Source: Sedimentisphaerales bacterium (GTDB lineage: Bacteria > Planctomycetota > Phycisphaerae > Sedimentisphaerales > Anaerobacaceae). Taken from it: a stretch of 38,935 nt of DNA. A model generated the notes under the pieces. That model made no database searches, was not told the DNA's origin, and saw only the letters and a program-made list of their open reading frames with translations. Below, piece after piece: positions 9,920-17,919 of the stretch. Every line of letters starts with the position of its first letter. Position 1 is the stretch's first letter. The DNA is taken from assembly GCA_028277585.1 (NCBI GenBank), contig JANQFY010000204.1, positions 1 through 38,935 on the forward strand. The letters are read 5' to 3'. The position numbers were made by a program, and so were the translations under genes.

Positions 9920-9972
9920 GGAAACGAAGAAGCGTGCGCCGCGCGGCGCACGCCTTCGTATCGTTCGTTTCC
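9920..9972. repeat. Intercistronic hairpin with a 22-bp perfect palindrome
   Basis: Positions 9932-9953 are a perfect 22-bp GC-rich palindrome (GCGTGCGCCG and its complement). Outer arms pair GGAAACGA (9920-9927) with TCGTTTCC (9965-9972), with short interruptions. It occupies most of the 136-bp space between the cupin stop (9986) and the next gene's start (9849) inside the operon, so it may protect mRNA, attenuate transcription or be a dispersed palindromic repeat. Confidence 0.55.
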
Positions 9973-9985
9973 GCTTCGACGCGGC

Positions 9986-11206
9986 TCACCCCACCGTCAG
10001 GTCGGGATTGTCCGGGCCGAAGTGCTTGAGCATGACGATCGGATCGGTCTGGGAGGGGTTGGTGATGGTGACGCCCTCCAGGGCCGCCTGCTCGGTGACG
10101 AAGTACTCGTCGTGGGTCAACTGGCCGTAGCGAATCATGGTGGGGGTCTCGATGTCCCAGACGCCCATCGTGCCATGTCCCTGCATCATGATCATGCCGT
10201 AGGCGCCGCCGTCCTTGATCGTCACAGTCTGGCCGGGCAGGACAGTCAGTTCCTTGGCGCTGAAGGCGGCCGATCGGTAGCAGATCCAGTTCTCGATATA
10301 GCCGGCCGATTCCATCTCCGCCGCCGGCTTGACCGGGTTGGGCGCCATGAAGCGATTCTTCACGAAGTCCGGATCCACGTTGAGGTCCCAGTCGATGACC
10401 GAGAGCAGCCAATCGACGTCGCCGCTCTTGTCCTGGGGCGTATCCTTCCAGAGCAGTTCCTTGGGCACGACCTGATCGTGCGTGACATTCTCGTACATGG
10501 CGAAGACGTCGGAGGCTTTCTGCGGCTCGTACGTGCAGAGACTGCCCGGGGCGTGCAGCACACCCGGCGGGACGTCCCAGCCGGTCCCGGGATCGAGCCG
10601 GTAGGCGGGCGCCAGCGACGTGATCGAGTTGTCCCGCCCCTCGGCCGCATCGGCGAGCGCCTTGCGAACCTGGTCCTTGGTCACGCCGGGATAGAGCCCA
10701 AAGAAAGTGTAGGGGAAGTCGCCGCCGTGGTTGTTGACCTGGGGCGGGAAGTAGTAGGCTTCCGGCTTGCCAAGCTGACCCGTCAGGGCGGCGTGCTCGT
10801 CGCGATGATGAATGTGGTGCGGCAGCGCGCCCTTGTTGTCGAAGAACTTCGAATACATGGGCCAGCGCTGGTGCTCATCCCAGAGACGGGCGCCGATGAT
10901 CTGGCCCTTCAGTTCGGCGATCGCGTCGCGCAGCAGAACCTGCTCGCTCTTGCCGCCGTCTTCGACGACCACGAAGCTCAGCCCCTCGTTGGGCGAGGTC
11001 AGGGGGCCGTTATCGGCCGGCGTGGTCGAGGAGAACCACCGCTCATCGATACCGCCCCGCTCGCCGCCCAGGGCATAGTAGTCATCGGGATGCAGCTTGA
11101 TGCGCCGCCCCGGCACACAGAAAGAACGCGGCACCCAGGTGGGCGTCAAACGCAAGATACCTTTGCCCTGTTCGAGGGCCTTCTCCGCTGTAGCTTTGGC
11201 TGCCAT
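9986..11206 (-). CDS. Class I phosphomannose isomerase-like cupin protein, 406 aa
   Basis: ATG 11206 is chosen because AAGGAG lies eight nt upstream. Motifs of type I mannose-6-phosphate isomerases are present in modified form: LPHHIHH (129-134) in place of the metal-binding QxHP, KPEAYYF (148-153) carrying the metal-ligand Glu, and GWDVPPGVLHAPG (about 209-221) with the late His. A second cupin-like segment occupies the C-terminal third (LTVLPGQTVTIKDGG region). No signal peptide, so it is cytosolic. The known family interconverts aldose and ketose phosphates using Zn; the altered HHIHH motif and the lack of clear phosphate-binding residues suggest it may act on a free sugar or keto-sugar. 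It is the fourth operon gene, 69 nt after the cytosolic Gfo/Idh/MocA gene. Confidence 0.75.
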   Translation of the reverse strand: MAAKATAEKALEQGKGILRLTPTWVPRSFCVPGRRIKLHPDDYYALGGERGGIDERWFSSTTPADNGPLTSPNEGLSFVVVEDGGKSEQVLLRDAIAELKGQIIGARLWDEHQRWPMYSKFFDNKGALPHHIHHRDEHAALTGQLGKPEAYYFPPQVNNHGGDFPYTFFGLYPGVTKDQVRKALADAAEGRDNSITSLAPAYRLDPGTGWDVPPGVLHAPGSLCTYEPQKASDVFAMYENVTHDQVVPKELLWKDTPQDKSGDVDWLLSVIDWDLNVDPDFVKNRFMAPNPVKPAAEMESAGYIENWICYRSAAFSAKELTVLPGQTVTIKDGGAYGMIMMQGHGTMGVWDIETPTMIRYGQLTHDEYFVTEQAALEGVTITNPSQTDPIVMLKHFGPDNPDLTVG

Positions 11207-11275
11207 AATCCACTCCTTGGTTCTGAGCATTCCGCGATGCAGCAAGTGGCAACCGGACCCCAGAACTGCTTGTGT

Positions 11276-12415
11276 TCAGTACGTGATGTTCTGCCACTGG
11301 CTCGTCTTCGCCGAAGTCAGGACGGCCTCGCAAACCTTCTGCGTCGCCAGGGCGTCCCGGAACGTCGGCCCGGCGGTCTCGCCCTTGTCCATCGCCTCGA
11401 GGAAATCCGCGACCTGATGGACGAATGTGTGCTCGTAGCCGATCTGCAGGCCGGGCACCCACCACTTGTCCATATAGGGCATATCTCCATCGGTGACATG
11501 GACCGACCGCCAGCCGCGGACGATCGAATCGTCGCGATGATCGAAGTAGCTCAGACGATGCAGATCGTGCAGGTCCCACGCGATCGAAGCGTGTTCACCG
11601 TTGATCTCAAAGGTGTAGAGCGCCTTGTGCCCCCGTGCGTACCGGGTGGACTCGAAGTTGCCAAGCGACCCGTTCCCGAAACGACAGAAGAAGGTACAGG
11701 CGTCGTCGATCCCGACCGATTCGACCTTGCCGGTCTCGGCGTGCATGCGCTCCTTGACGAAGGTCTCGGTCATCCCGCAGACGGCGTCGATCTGCCCGTT
11801 GTGCCACATGGCGGTATCGATGCAGTGCGCGAGCAGGTCACCCGTCACGCCGGAACCGGCCGCCTTGACGTCGAGCCGCCAAGTGGCGTCACCGCCCTGA
11901 GGGACATCCGTCGAGATGGTCCAGTCCTGCAGGAAGTTCGCCCGGTAGTGGAAGATGCGGCCCAAGCGGCCTTCGTCGATGAGTTGTTTGGCCAGCGTCA
12001 CGGCGGGAACGCGACGGTAGTTGAACGAGACCAGGTTGGGAACGCCGGCCGCTTCGACGGCGTCGACCATCTCTTGGGCCTGGGCGACGTTCAGGGCCAG
12101 CGGCTTCTCGCAGCAGATCGCCTTGCCCGCCTTGGCGCAGGCGATGGCGATCTCGGCGTGGACGTTGTTCGGGACGCAGATGTCGACGATGTCGATCTTG
12201 TCGTCCTCGACCACTTCCTTCCAGTTGGTGGTGTACGATTCGTAACCCCACTTCTGAGCGAACGCCTTGGCCTGGTCTTCCTCCAAGCCGCACACCGTTT
12301 TCAGAACCGGTTCGTAGGGCAGGTCGAAGAAATGCGGAGCCTTGCGGTAGGCGTTGGAATGGGTTCGGCCCATGAAGCCGTAGCCGATGAGGCCGACATT
12401 GAGTGGTTTGGTCAT
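11276..12415 (-). CDS. Cytosolic Gfo/Idh/MocA sugar dehydrogenase, 379 aa
   Basis: Start ATG 12415 has AAGGA nine nt upstream; an in-frame ATG nine nt earlier directly abuts that site and is unlikely. Rossmann motif GLIGYGFMG (residues 8-16) begins the protein and EKP lies at 103-105. The motif [16 protein letters not shown] in the second domain resembles the Asp/His region used for catalysis in inositol, glucoside and levoglucosan dehydrogenases. No TAT or Sec signal, in contrast to most paralogues here. It is the third operon gene, between two sugar isomerase-like proteins, which supports oxidation of a sugar ring hydroxyl with NAD(P). Family relatives include YcjS (glucoside 3-dehydrogenase) and inositol 2-dehydrogenase; the exact substrate is not readable. 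Confidence 0.9.
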   Translation of the reverse strand: MTKPLNVGLIGYGFMGRTHSNAYRKAPHFFDLPYEPVLKTVCGLEEDQAKAFAQKWGYESYTTNWKEVVEDDKIDIVDICVPNNVHAEIAIACAKAGKAICCEKPLALNVAQAQEMVDAVEAAGVPNLVSFNYRRVPAVTLAKQLIDEGRLGRIFHYRANFLQDWTISTDVPQGGDATWRLDVKAAGSGVTGDLLAHCIDTAMWHNGQIDAVCGMTETFVKERMHAETGKVESVGIDDACTFFCRFGNGSLGNFESTRYARGHKALYTFEINGEHASIAWDLHDLHRLSYFDHRDDSIVRGWRSVHVTDGDMPYMDKWWVPGLQIGYEHTFVHQVADFLEAMDKGETAGPTFRDALATQKVCEAVLTSAKTSQWQNITY

Positions 12416-12437
12416 GGCAATCATTCCTTATCCAAAG

Positions 12438-12499
12438 GGTAGTGTGCTACGCACGCCAGTTCCTAGCGTCATGAAGACGGTGTGCAATGCACACCCTAC
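12438..12499. repeat. Intergenic inverted-repeat element of the GTAGGGTG family (copy 1)
   Basis: A unit at 12479-12499 (reverse complement GTAGGGTGTGCATTGCACAC plus C) is itself palindromic, and a diverged copy in inverted orientation lies at 12438-12457. The repeat supplies the TAG stop codon of the TIM-barrel gene (12496-12498). Its architecture matches the element at 13559-13616. Confidence 0.55.
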
Positions 12500-13530
12500 G
12501 ACCACCCGTGCGCGGCCCGCACCTTGAGCATCACGTCGAGGATCGCGTTCCAAGTCTCGGGCGCTTCGAGCGCCGCGTTGGGGAACATGCAACCGTCCCA
12601 GCAAATGTGCTGCATGCCGCGCGACTGGGCGTCCTTGAGCCAGTAGCTGGCGCAGCGGACGATGTCGAGCTTGCCGTTGGGATCGTCGGCCTGGCAGTGC
12701 TTGCCCGTCTTGTCGTGCGAGCCGGCGCCGTGGACCTCGCCGTCGTTCTGGGCGACGTGGAAATCGATTGTCCAGGGTCGCAGCAGGTCGGTGATCTTCT
12801 CGTAGGCCGCCCAGAACTCTTGTTCACTGTGGTCCTTCTGCAGGAGGGCGTCGTCAGGCGCGTTGTAGCCCAGCATGAAGGTGTAGGTGTGCGCCAGGTC
12901 CGCCTGGAACCCGAGGGTCTCGGGCATGCCCACTTCCTCGAGCAGGGTGGCGGCAGCCTTCCAGGAGTGCAGGCCCGCCCAGCAGACTTCACCCTCTGCG
13001 GCCAGGCGCTCGCCGTGGTCGGCGGCGATCTTGGCGGCCTCCTTGAAGGTTTCGACGATGCGCTTGAGGTTGGTGTCCGGATCTTCCAGGAACTTCGCTA
13101 CGCCGAACTCAGCCGAGTCGATCCGGATCGCGCCGTACTTGCGGACGCCGTGCTTGTTGAAGACACCGGCGATGCGGCACCCCATCTTCACGGCCTCGAG
13201 GAACTTCGCGCGAGCGGCGTCGTCCCCCATCGCCGAGTCACCGACTGTCCCCGGCCAGACCGGGGCGACCAGAGAGCCGACGTTGAGGCCGTATCCCGCG
13301 ATCATATCGGCGATCTTGTTCAGTTCGTCATCGCTGGCGTTGGGATCGGTGTGGGGCAGGAAGAGGAAGTAGTCGATCCCGTCGAACTTCTGGCCGTCCA
13401 CCTCGGCCGCGGCAGTCAATTCGAGCATGCGCTCGAGACTGATCGGTGGTTCCTGGCCCTCGTCCGTTCCCTTGCCGACCAGGCCGGGCCACATGGCGTT
13501 GTGTAGTTTCGGGAGAGTATCCGAACTCAT
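12496..13530 (-). CDS. TIM-barrel sugar isomerase/epimerase-like protein (AP endonuclease family 2 fold), 344 aa
   Basis: Start ATG 13530 is preceded by AAAGGAG. The sequence has the alternating beta/alpha pattern of the xylose-isomerase-like TIM-barrel superfamily, with likely divalent-metal ligands around E179/E181 (AAEGEVCW), D211 ([10 protein letters not shown]) and H258 ([10 protein letters not shown]), and an extra SHDKTGKHC loop at 271-279. No signal peptide, so cytosolic. The fold covers sugar epimerases, keto-sugar epimerases such as YcjR, inosose dehydratases and the catalytic subunit of C-glycoside deglycosidases; residues alone do not separate these. It is the second operon gene, between the D-tagatose-3-epimerase-like gene and a Gfo/Idh/MocA gene, which fits isomerisation or cleavage of an oxidised sugar. 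Confidence 0.85.
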   Translation of the reverse strand: MSSDTLPKLHNAMWPGLVGKGTDEGQEPPISLERMLELTAAAEVDGQKFDGIDYFLFLPHTDPNASDDELNKIADMIAGYGLNVGSLVAPVWPGTVGDSAMGDDAARAKFLEAVKMGCRIAGVFNKHGVRKYGAIRIDSAEFGVAKFLEDPDTNLKRIVETFKEAAKIAADHGERLAAEGEVCWAGLHSWKAAATLLEEVGMPETLGFQADLAHTYTFMLGYNAPDDALLQKDHSEQEFWAAYEKITDLLRPWTIDFHVAQNDGEVHGAGSHDKTGKHCQADDPNGKLDIVRCASYWLKDAQSRGMQHICWDGCMFPNAALEAPETWNAILDVMLKVRAAHGWS

Positions 13531-13558
13531 CTTTGTCTCCTTTCCGGTTCGGTAGCAC

Positions 13559-13616
13559 GTAGGGTGGGGCTTGCCCCACCGCACCATTGCCGTTGGTGGG
13601 GCAAACCCCACCCTAC
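13559..13616. repeat. Intergenic inverted-repeat element of the GTAGGGTG family (copy 2)
   Basis: Two 22-nt arms, 13559-13580 and 13595-13616, are reverse complements except for one base, around a 14-nt loop. Each arm is itself imperfectly palindromic (GGTGGGGC with GCCCCACC). It fills the space between the epimerase stop and the TIM-barrel gene start in the operon. A long stable stem in the mRNA is expected. Confidence 0.6.
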
Positions 13617-13624
13617 AATTAATG

Positions 13625-14473
13625 TCACGCGGCGGCCCAGGTCTCCTGGATCATCTTGAAGCCGTCGCCGTAGCACTCTTCGGGACTGGCCGACAGCTCG
13701 CGCCAGACGCACGTCGTCGCGGCCAGTTCGGGCAGGCTCGTGCCAAACGCTTCGATGGTCAGCCACTGATCGTAGCCACCGGCTTTCAGAGCCTTGAAGA
13801 GTTCGCCGAAGGGGATATGTCCCTTGCCCGGCGTGCCGCGATCGTTCTCGGACACGTGGAAGTGACGAATCACATCCAGGTTCGGAGCAATGCAACCGAT
13901 GGGGTCTTTCTCTTCGATGTTCGCATGGAACGCATCGTACATGATGCCAAAGTTGGGATGGTCCACCTGCTTGGCGTACGCGGCGCCATCGTCGATGGTG
14001 TTGAGGAAGTAGCACTCGAAGCGGTTCAGACACTCCAGCGCGAGTACGACGTTGGCGTTCTGGGCGTAGTCGGCAACCTCGCGGTGCACTTCGGCGCAAC
14101 GCTGCTTCTCCTCGGCGGTCGGCGGGACACCCGTGAAGGTTCCGAGCGGATGGTAGTACGGCCCACACAGGACCTCGGCGCCGAGCGCTTCGCAACAATC
14201 GATGACCCACTTGAGATACTCGACGCCGCCCTGGCGATGCTTCGGATCGGCGCTGATCGGGTTGTGCTCCTCGTCGGGCATCACGGTACACGTGGTGCAA
14301 GCCAGGCCGTTGTCCTTCAGCGCCTGCGCCACCTTCTGGTAGTGGTCTACGTCACCACTGAACAGGGGGACCTCCACCCCGTCGTAACCGGTCGCTTTGA
14401 GCTTCTCCAGAAGCCCGAACTGCTCCTCGGTGACGAAGGGGGTCCAGAGTAAGAGATTGATTCCAGTCTTCAT
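13625..14473 (-). CDS. D-tagatose/D-psicose 3-epimerase family protein, 282 aa
   Basis: The TIM-barrel has the complete metal site of ketose 3-epimerases: E147 ([10 protein letters not shown]), D180 (GIMYDAFH), H206 ([11 protein letters not shown]) and E241 (LTIEAFG). The spacing between these residues (33, 26, 35) equals that of Glu152, Asp185, His211 and Glu246 in the Pseudomonas cichorii D-tagatose 3-epimerase, and R212 matches its catalytic-site Arg. The length is typical of the family. GAGGGCG lies before ATG 14473. It is the first gene of the six-gene operon and the first behind the promoter at 14600-14628. The family epimerises free ketoses at C3 with Mn or Co; given the neighbouring dehydrogenases the physiological substrate may instead be a keto-glycoside or keto-acid. 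Fold and metal site are firm; substrate is not. Confidence 0.88.
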   Translation of the reverse strand: MKTGINLLLWTPFVTEEQFGLLEKLKATGYDGVEVPLFSGDVDHYQKVAQALKDNGLACTTCTVMPDEEHNPISADPKHRQGGVEYLKWVIDCCEALGAEVLCGPYYHPLGTFTGVPPTAEEKQRCAEVHREVADYAQNANVVLALECLNRFECYFLNTIDDGAAYAKQVDHPNFGIMYDAFHANIEEKDPIGCIAPNLDVIRHFHVSENDRGTPGKGHIPFGELFKALKAGGYDQWLTIEAFGTSLPELAATTCVWRELSASPEECYGDGFKMIQETWAAA

Positions 14474-14599
14474 AAGCGCCCTCGACTAAGAATTGTGATG
14501 CTGGCCATTGCATTTCCGCTCCGGTGCCGGTGTCCGGCCAGGCCGCAGCCGCACACGCCATGTGGATGGGGTCGCATCTGGCGACGCGAACCAATGTCA

Positions 14600-14628
14600 C
14601 TTCTAATCCCCGGATAATGGCCTGTCAA
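14600..14628 (-). promoter_or_regulatory. Promoter of the six-gene sugar operon
   Basis: On the minus strand a perfect TTGACA (14628-14623) is followed after 17 bp by TAGAAG (14605-14600), four of six matches. The predicted start near 14592 gives a leader of about 120 nt ahead of ATG 14473. Confidence 0.45.
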
Positions 14629-14718
14629 TGGTTTTTTGGGGCCTGTTCGGCCCTCTCGATCGACCGACGGGAATCCGCTGGCAGCCCTACAATCCGACGT
14701 GCAAAGCGATTGCCCGAC

Positions 14719-14727
14719 TGCTATAAT
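14719..14727 (+). promoter_or_regulatory. Extended -10 promoter of the ThuA gene
   Basis: TGCTATAAT is a perfect extended -10 element (TGnTATAAT), 65 nt upstream of the ThuA start. No good -35 hexamer is present, as is usual for extended -10 promoters. Confidence 0.5.
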
Positions 14728-14792
14728 GACCCGCACGGATAGACGAACAATGTGTCAACCATTCTGCCAGAGACAAAAGGGAGGTAAGGATT

Positions 14793-15818
14793 ATGGTACG
14801 GTCCGGAGCATACCTGTGCATTCTCGCGTTCATCGCCCTTATGACATTCACCGCTCAGACGACGGGCGCGGCCGCGAAGTGGGTCGAGTTCGAGGGCGAG
14901 TCGGGCGCCGGGCAAGGCAAGCACATCGTCTTCGTCACGGGCGACGAGGAGTACCGCTCGGAGGAATCCATGCCCATGCTGGCCAAGATCCTGGCCGTCC
15001 ATCACGGCTTCAAGTGTACCGTGCTGTTCGCCCTCGACAAGGAGACGGGCGAAATCAATCCCCTCGTCCCGGATAACATCCCGGGCCTGGAGAAACTCGA
15101 GGACGCTGACCTGATGGTGATGTTCCTGCGCTTCCGCGAACTGCCGGACGATTGCATGAAACTCATTATCGACTACACCAACTCCGGCAAGCCCATCGTC
15201 GCGTTTCGGACGTCCACGCACCCGTTCTTCTACAAGAAGAACAAGAACAGCCCCTACGCCAAATACACGTGGAACAACAAGGACGCCGCGTTTAAGGGCG
15301 GTTACGGGCGACAGGTCCTGGGCGAAACGTGGATCAATCACTACGGAATTCACAAGAAAGAGAGCACGCGTGGGCTGATCGCCCAGGGCATGGACGATCA
15401 TCCGATCGTTCGCGGCGTAGGCGAAATTTGGGGTCCCTCGGACGTGTACGGCCTGACCACACTAGCCGGGAAGTGCACGCCGATCATCACGGGATACGTC
15501 CTCAAGGGCATGGACCCGCGTGACGCGGTGAATCCCGAAAAGAAACCCCTTCCCGTCGCCTGGACCAAGACCTACACGGGCGCTCTGGGCAACGAGAGCA
15601 AGATCTTCACGACGACGATGGGACACGCCGGCGACTTCCAGGATCCGGACTTCCGCCGGCTCATGGTCAACGCCTGCTACTGGGGCGTGGGCCTGTGTGA
15701 CAAGATCCCGGCTAAGAGCAAGGTGGATATCATCGGGACGTACGAGCCCAACAAGATCGGTTTCGGGGGATTCAAGAAGGGTCTCAAACCAGCCGACCAC
15801 GCAATTCCGACAAAGTAA
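14793..15818 (+). CDS. Secreted ThuA-like domain protein, 341 aa
   Basis: GGGAGG is placed nine nt before ATG 14793. Residues 1-26 form a Sec signal peptide (AYLCILAFIALMTFTAQ). The mature part starts the ThuA fold with GKHIVFVTGDEEYRSEES (about 43-60) and continues with the family's flavodoxin-like beta/alpha pattern (DADLMVMFLRFRELPDD; GKPIVAFRTSTHPFF). ThuA-like proteins (trehalose utilisation) belong to the class I glutamine amidotransferase-like superfamily, and ThuA/ThuB of Sinorhizobium act in a 3-keto-trehalose route. No catalytic Cys nucleophile elbow is obvious here, as is common in ThuA. Diverging from an operon with Gfo/Idh/MocA and epimerase genes, it likely processes the same keto-sugar in the periplasm. 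A strong hairpin follows at 15852-15886. Confidence 0.85.
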   Translation: MVRSGAYLCILAFIALMTFTAQTTGAAAKWVEFEGESGAGQGKHIVFVTGDEEYRSEESMPMLAKILAVHHGFKCTVLFALDKETGEINPLVPDNIPGLEKLEDADLMVMFLRFRELPDDCMKLIIDYTNSGKPIVAFRTSTHPFFYKKNKNSPYAKYTWNNKDAAFKGGYGRQVLGETWINHYGIHKKESTRGLIAQGMDDHPIVRGVGEIWGPSDVYGLTTLAGKCTPIITGYVLKGMDPRDAVNPEKKPLPVAWTKTYTGALGNESKIFTTTMGHAGDFQDPDFRRLMVNACYWGVGLCDKIPAKSKVDIIGTYEPNKIGFGGFKKGLKPADHAIPTK

Positions 15819-15851
15819 GTCTACCACTTTGTCGCTTTTCAGTGCCATGAA

Positions 15852-15886
15852 AGGGGCCTCTGCGACGTTCGCACGCAGAGGCCCCT
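15852..15886. terminator. Bidirectional terminator hairpin between convergent genes
   Basis: Arms 15852-15864 (AGGGGCCTCTGCG) and 15874-15886 are perfect 13-bp complements around a 9-nt loop. It sits between the convergent ends of the ThuA gene (15818) and the minus-strand gene ending at 15896, so it can serve both. Short T-containing tails follow but no long T-run. Confidence 0.65.
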
Positions 15887-15895
15887 GTTATTGCG

Positions 15896-16822
15896 TCACG
15901 GCTTGGGTAATGCAGCGAGACTCTTACTGTACCGCTCGTAGAGTTTCAGAACTTGCGCGTCCGGCACCGTCGGCGTCACCACGAATCGGGAGTGGGCCTT
16001 CGCGGACTCTTCGGCCTTGATGTCACGCCCGAAGAGCGATAGATAGAGCGAATAGTGAGCCTCCCCTTGATACGGCATGGCAACCGCGAAGCAGTCGTCG
16101 CGCGGCGCCATGGCAATCACCATCGGCACCGCCGACGCGCCCCGGCGGTAGACCAGGGGCAACTTGAGTTCGGGCATGATCGCCCACTGAACCGGATGCG
16201 GCGGCTTCTCCCAGCGGCCGTCCTGGATGAATGACACAGCCGTCTTGTCGCGAGGGAACATCAACCAGTCGCCGCGTGATTTCTCGGCAAGGAGGAAACC
16301 TGGTTTGGTGCAAGCGAAGGGCGAGGGCAGCGACTTGTGAAAGTACGACGCCAGGAAGACCTCGAACTTGCTCAGGTCCTTGGTGGGCTTGACGGTCGTC
16401 TCCAGATCCAGCGTCGCCGGGCCGCTCCAACGGTAGACCCCGATCATCTCAAAGGGAAAGCCCTCCTGAGCCGGCAGCGTGATTTCGACGGCGCCGTCGG
16501 CCAGCAGACGCGACTTACCGGGCCGGTTCCACGCCGCATCCCCATAGCGGTGGTCGGTCGACAGCAGGCGATAGTATCCGAAGATGCCCGCCCCACCGTC
16601 CAGGCGGGCCCCGCTGGGGACGTGCACGACGGAGGTCAGGCCGGAGGACCGGCCCCTGGCGCAGAGCGTCCCGCGTACGAGACCCGTGTCGAACGTATAC
16701 GCGCCTTCGGGCCCGACCGAGAAGGCGAGCTTGCCCGATGCGCCGGCTGCAGATGCGCCCCAGACGAGGCAGGCTACACACAGAGCAACCCCAATGCGAT
16801 CCCGGATACCGGCGCTGGACAT
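15896..16822 (-). CDS. Secreted protein of unknown family, 308 aa
   Basis: Start ATG 16822 is preceded by GGAGGG at seven nt; an in-frame ATG 15 nt earlier is not. Residues 1-30 are a Sec signal peptide (IGVALCVACLVWGASAAGA). The mature protein is beta-rich with many aromatic residues (GIFGYYRLLSTDHRYGD, GVYRWSGPATLDLETTV, ASYFHKSLPSPFACTKPG), which resembles carbohydrate-processing beta-sandwich proteins, but I recognise no defined family and see no catalytic signature. It is the last gene of a three-gene transcript after an exported Gfo/Idh/MocA and a SUMF1 protein (37-nt gap) and ends at the shared terminator. A role in extracytoplasmic glycan or sugar handling is a guess from context. Confidence 0.8.
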   Translation of the reverse strand: MSSAGIRDRIGVALCVACLVWGASAAGASGKLAFSVGPEGAYTFDTGLVRGTLCARGRSSGLTSVVHVPSGARLDGGAGIFGYYRLLSTDHRYGDAAWNRPGKSRLLADGAVEITLPAQEGFPFEMIGVYRWSGPATLDLETTVKPTKDLSKFEVFLASYFHKSLPSPFACTKPGFLLAEKSRGDWLMFPRDKTAVSFIQDGRWEKPPHPVQWAIMPELKLPLVYRRGASAVPMVIAMAPRDDCFAVAMPYQGEAHYSLYLSLFGRDIKAEESAKAHSRFVVTPTVPDAQVLKLYERYSKSLAALPKP

Positions 16823-16859
16823 AGCTGCGCCCTCCAAGCGTCAGGCAGGCGAACCTGCG

Positions 16860-17864
16860 CTACTTCTTGTCACACTCGACCTCACACGCCACGCGGAAGC
16901 CGATGAAGTCCATCTGAGGCAGCCACCACTTGCTCTTCGGGATCTGGGGGTCATTCATGCGCCACCAGTCCTCTTCGAAGCCGCGGGTCGCGCAACGCGT
17001 GTCCTTGGCCTCGGTGTCATAGTGTCCGCCGCGAGCGACGTGCACTTTGCCTTCCTTCGGCCCGGTGGGGTTGGTCACGACGCCCGCCGCGGCGGCGTTC
17101 TTGTAGGCCGTCGGGCTGTAGAAATCGTGCACCCATTCGCAAACGTTGCCCTGCATGTCGTAGAGTCCCCACGCGTTCGGCTTCTTGGTCCCCACGGCGT
17201 GCGGCTCCATGTCGGCGTTGTCCATGAACCAGGCGTAGTCGGCCAGTTCGTCCGCATTCTTGGCAGCGCCGAAGGCGCCGGTCGTGCCCGCCCGACAGGC
17301 GTACTCCCACTCAGCCTCGGTGGGCAGACGGTACTTCTTGCCCGTCTTCTTCGAAAGCCAGCGGCAAACGGTCATCGCGTTGTGCCAGCTCAGCCCGATC
17401 GCCGGGTGCTTCTTGCTGTAGCCCATCGTCATGTCGCCGTAGACCGGGGTCGGTCCCGTGATCGCGTCGGGATCGTCCTTCTTCGGCTGCTTCTTGGCCT
17501 CGCCGTTCTTCTTGGCCTCCTGGACCTCGATGAAGTCCTTCTTGGCCGTCCCCGTCTCGGCGTAGAAGGCCTGGAACAGGTCCAACGTGGTCTCCGTCGA
17601 GCAGAGATAGAAGGAATCGAGCTTCACCTTGTGCTGCGGCCCCTCGCTTTCGGCGCGATCGGCCTCGGAGGCGGGGCTGCCCATCGTGAACGTGCCGGCC
17701 GGGACAAGCACCATGTCAAATGTGAGCTTCACGCCGTCAACCGTCGTGATGGTCTCCGTGAACTTCTTCGCCGGCTTCTCGGCCGCCAGGGCCCCCGTCG
17801 CCAGTGCCGCGATCAGACAGATCACCAGGACCTTCACACCACTAATCATATGACTTCTGTTCAC
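16860..17864 (-). CDS. Secreted SUMF1 / formylglycine-generating-enzyme-like domain protein, 334 aa
   Basis: The start is GTG 17864, seven nt after AGGAG. Residues 1-28 are a signal peptide (VLVICLIAALATGALAA). The rest is a complete SUMF1-type C-lectin-like domain: MVLVPAGTFTMGS at about 51-63, PAIGLSWHNAMTVCRWLSKK, YRLPTEAEWEYACRAGT, NAWGLYDMQGNVCEWVHDFY, then ARGGHYDTEAKDTRCATRGF and FIGFRV at the end. True formylglycine-generating enzymes bind copper with two Cys in the RGGSW...C...RxxCR region; here RGGH replaces RGGS and only one Cys (TRCATR) is present, so sulfatase activation is unlikely. A Lys-rich insert (about residues 113-135) interrupts the domain. It lies between an exported Gfo/Idh/MocA and an unknown secreted protein. 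Function unknown; binding or scaffolding is plausible. Confidence 0.88.
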   Translation of the reverse strand: MNRSHMISGVKVLVICLIAALATGALAAEKPAKKFTETITTVDGVKLTFDMVLVPAGTFTMGSPASEADRAESEGPQHKVKLDSFYLCSTETTLDLFQAFYAETGTAKKDFIEVQEAKKNGEAKKQPKKDDPDAITGPTPVYGDMTMGYSKKHPAIGLSWHNAMTVCRWLSKKTGKKYRLPTEAEWEYACRAGTTGAFGAAKNADELADYAWFMDNADMEPHAVGTKKPNAWGLYDMQGNVCEWVHDFYSPTAYKNAAAAGVVTNPTGPKEGKVHVARGGHYDTEAKDTRCATRGFEEDWWRMNDPQIPKSKWWLPQMDFIGFRVACEVECDKK

Positions 17865-17896
17865 CGTCGATCTCCTAAGAACTCTGCTTCAACACA

Positions 17897-17915
17897 GGGT
17901 GCGCGGTGCGCACCC
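17897..17915. repeat. Short hairpin of the GGGTG repeat family (copy 3)
   Basis: GGGTGCGC (17897-17904) and GCGCACCC (17908-17915) form an 8-bp stem with a 3-nt loop in the 55-bp space between two co-directional genes. It resembles one arm of the elements at 12438-12499 and 13559-13616. Confidence 0.45.
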
Positions 17916-17919
17916 CTCT

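Larger units (their letters stand above)
14474..14792. other. Divergent regulatory region of about 320 bp
   Basis: It separates the minus-strand sugar operon from the plus-strand ThuA gene. It contains a sigma70-like promoter facing each way (14600-14628 minus, 14719-14727 plus) and a small hairpin (GTCGC / GCGAC arms at 14571-14585) in the predicted operon leader. No coding frame in it looks real. A shared operator for both transcripts would lie here. Confidence 0.5.

Noticed and set aside
9800-12442. Very long plus-strand open frame (880 codons)
   Set aside because: It is antisense to three well-supported minus-strand genes and spans their intergenic hairpins; its protein is low-complexity Arg/Gly/Val-rich. 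Long antisense frames are expected in GC-rich coding DNA.
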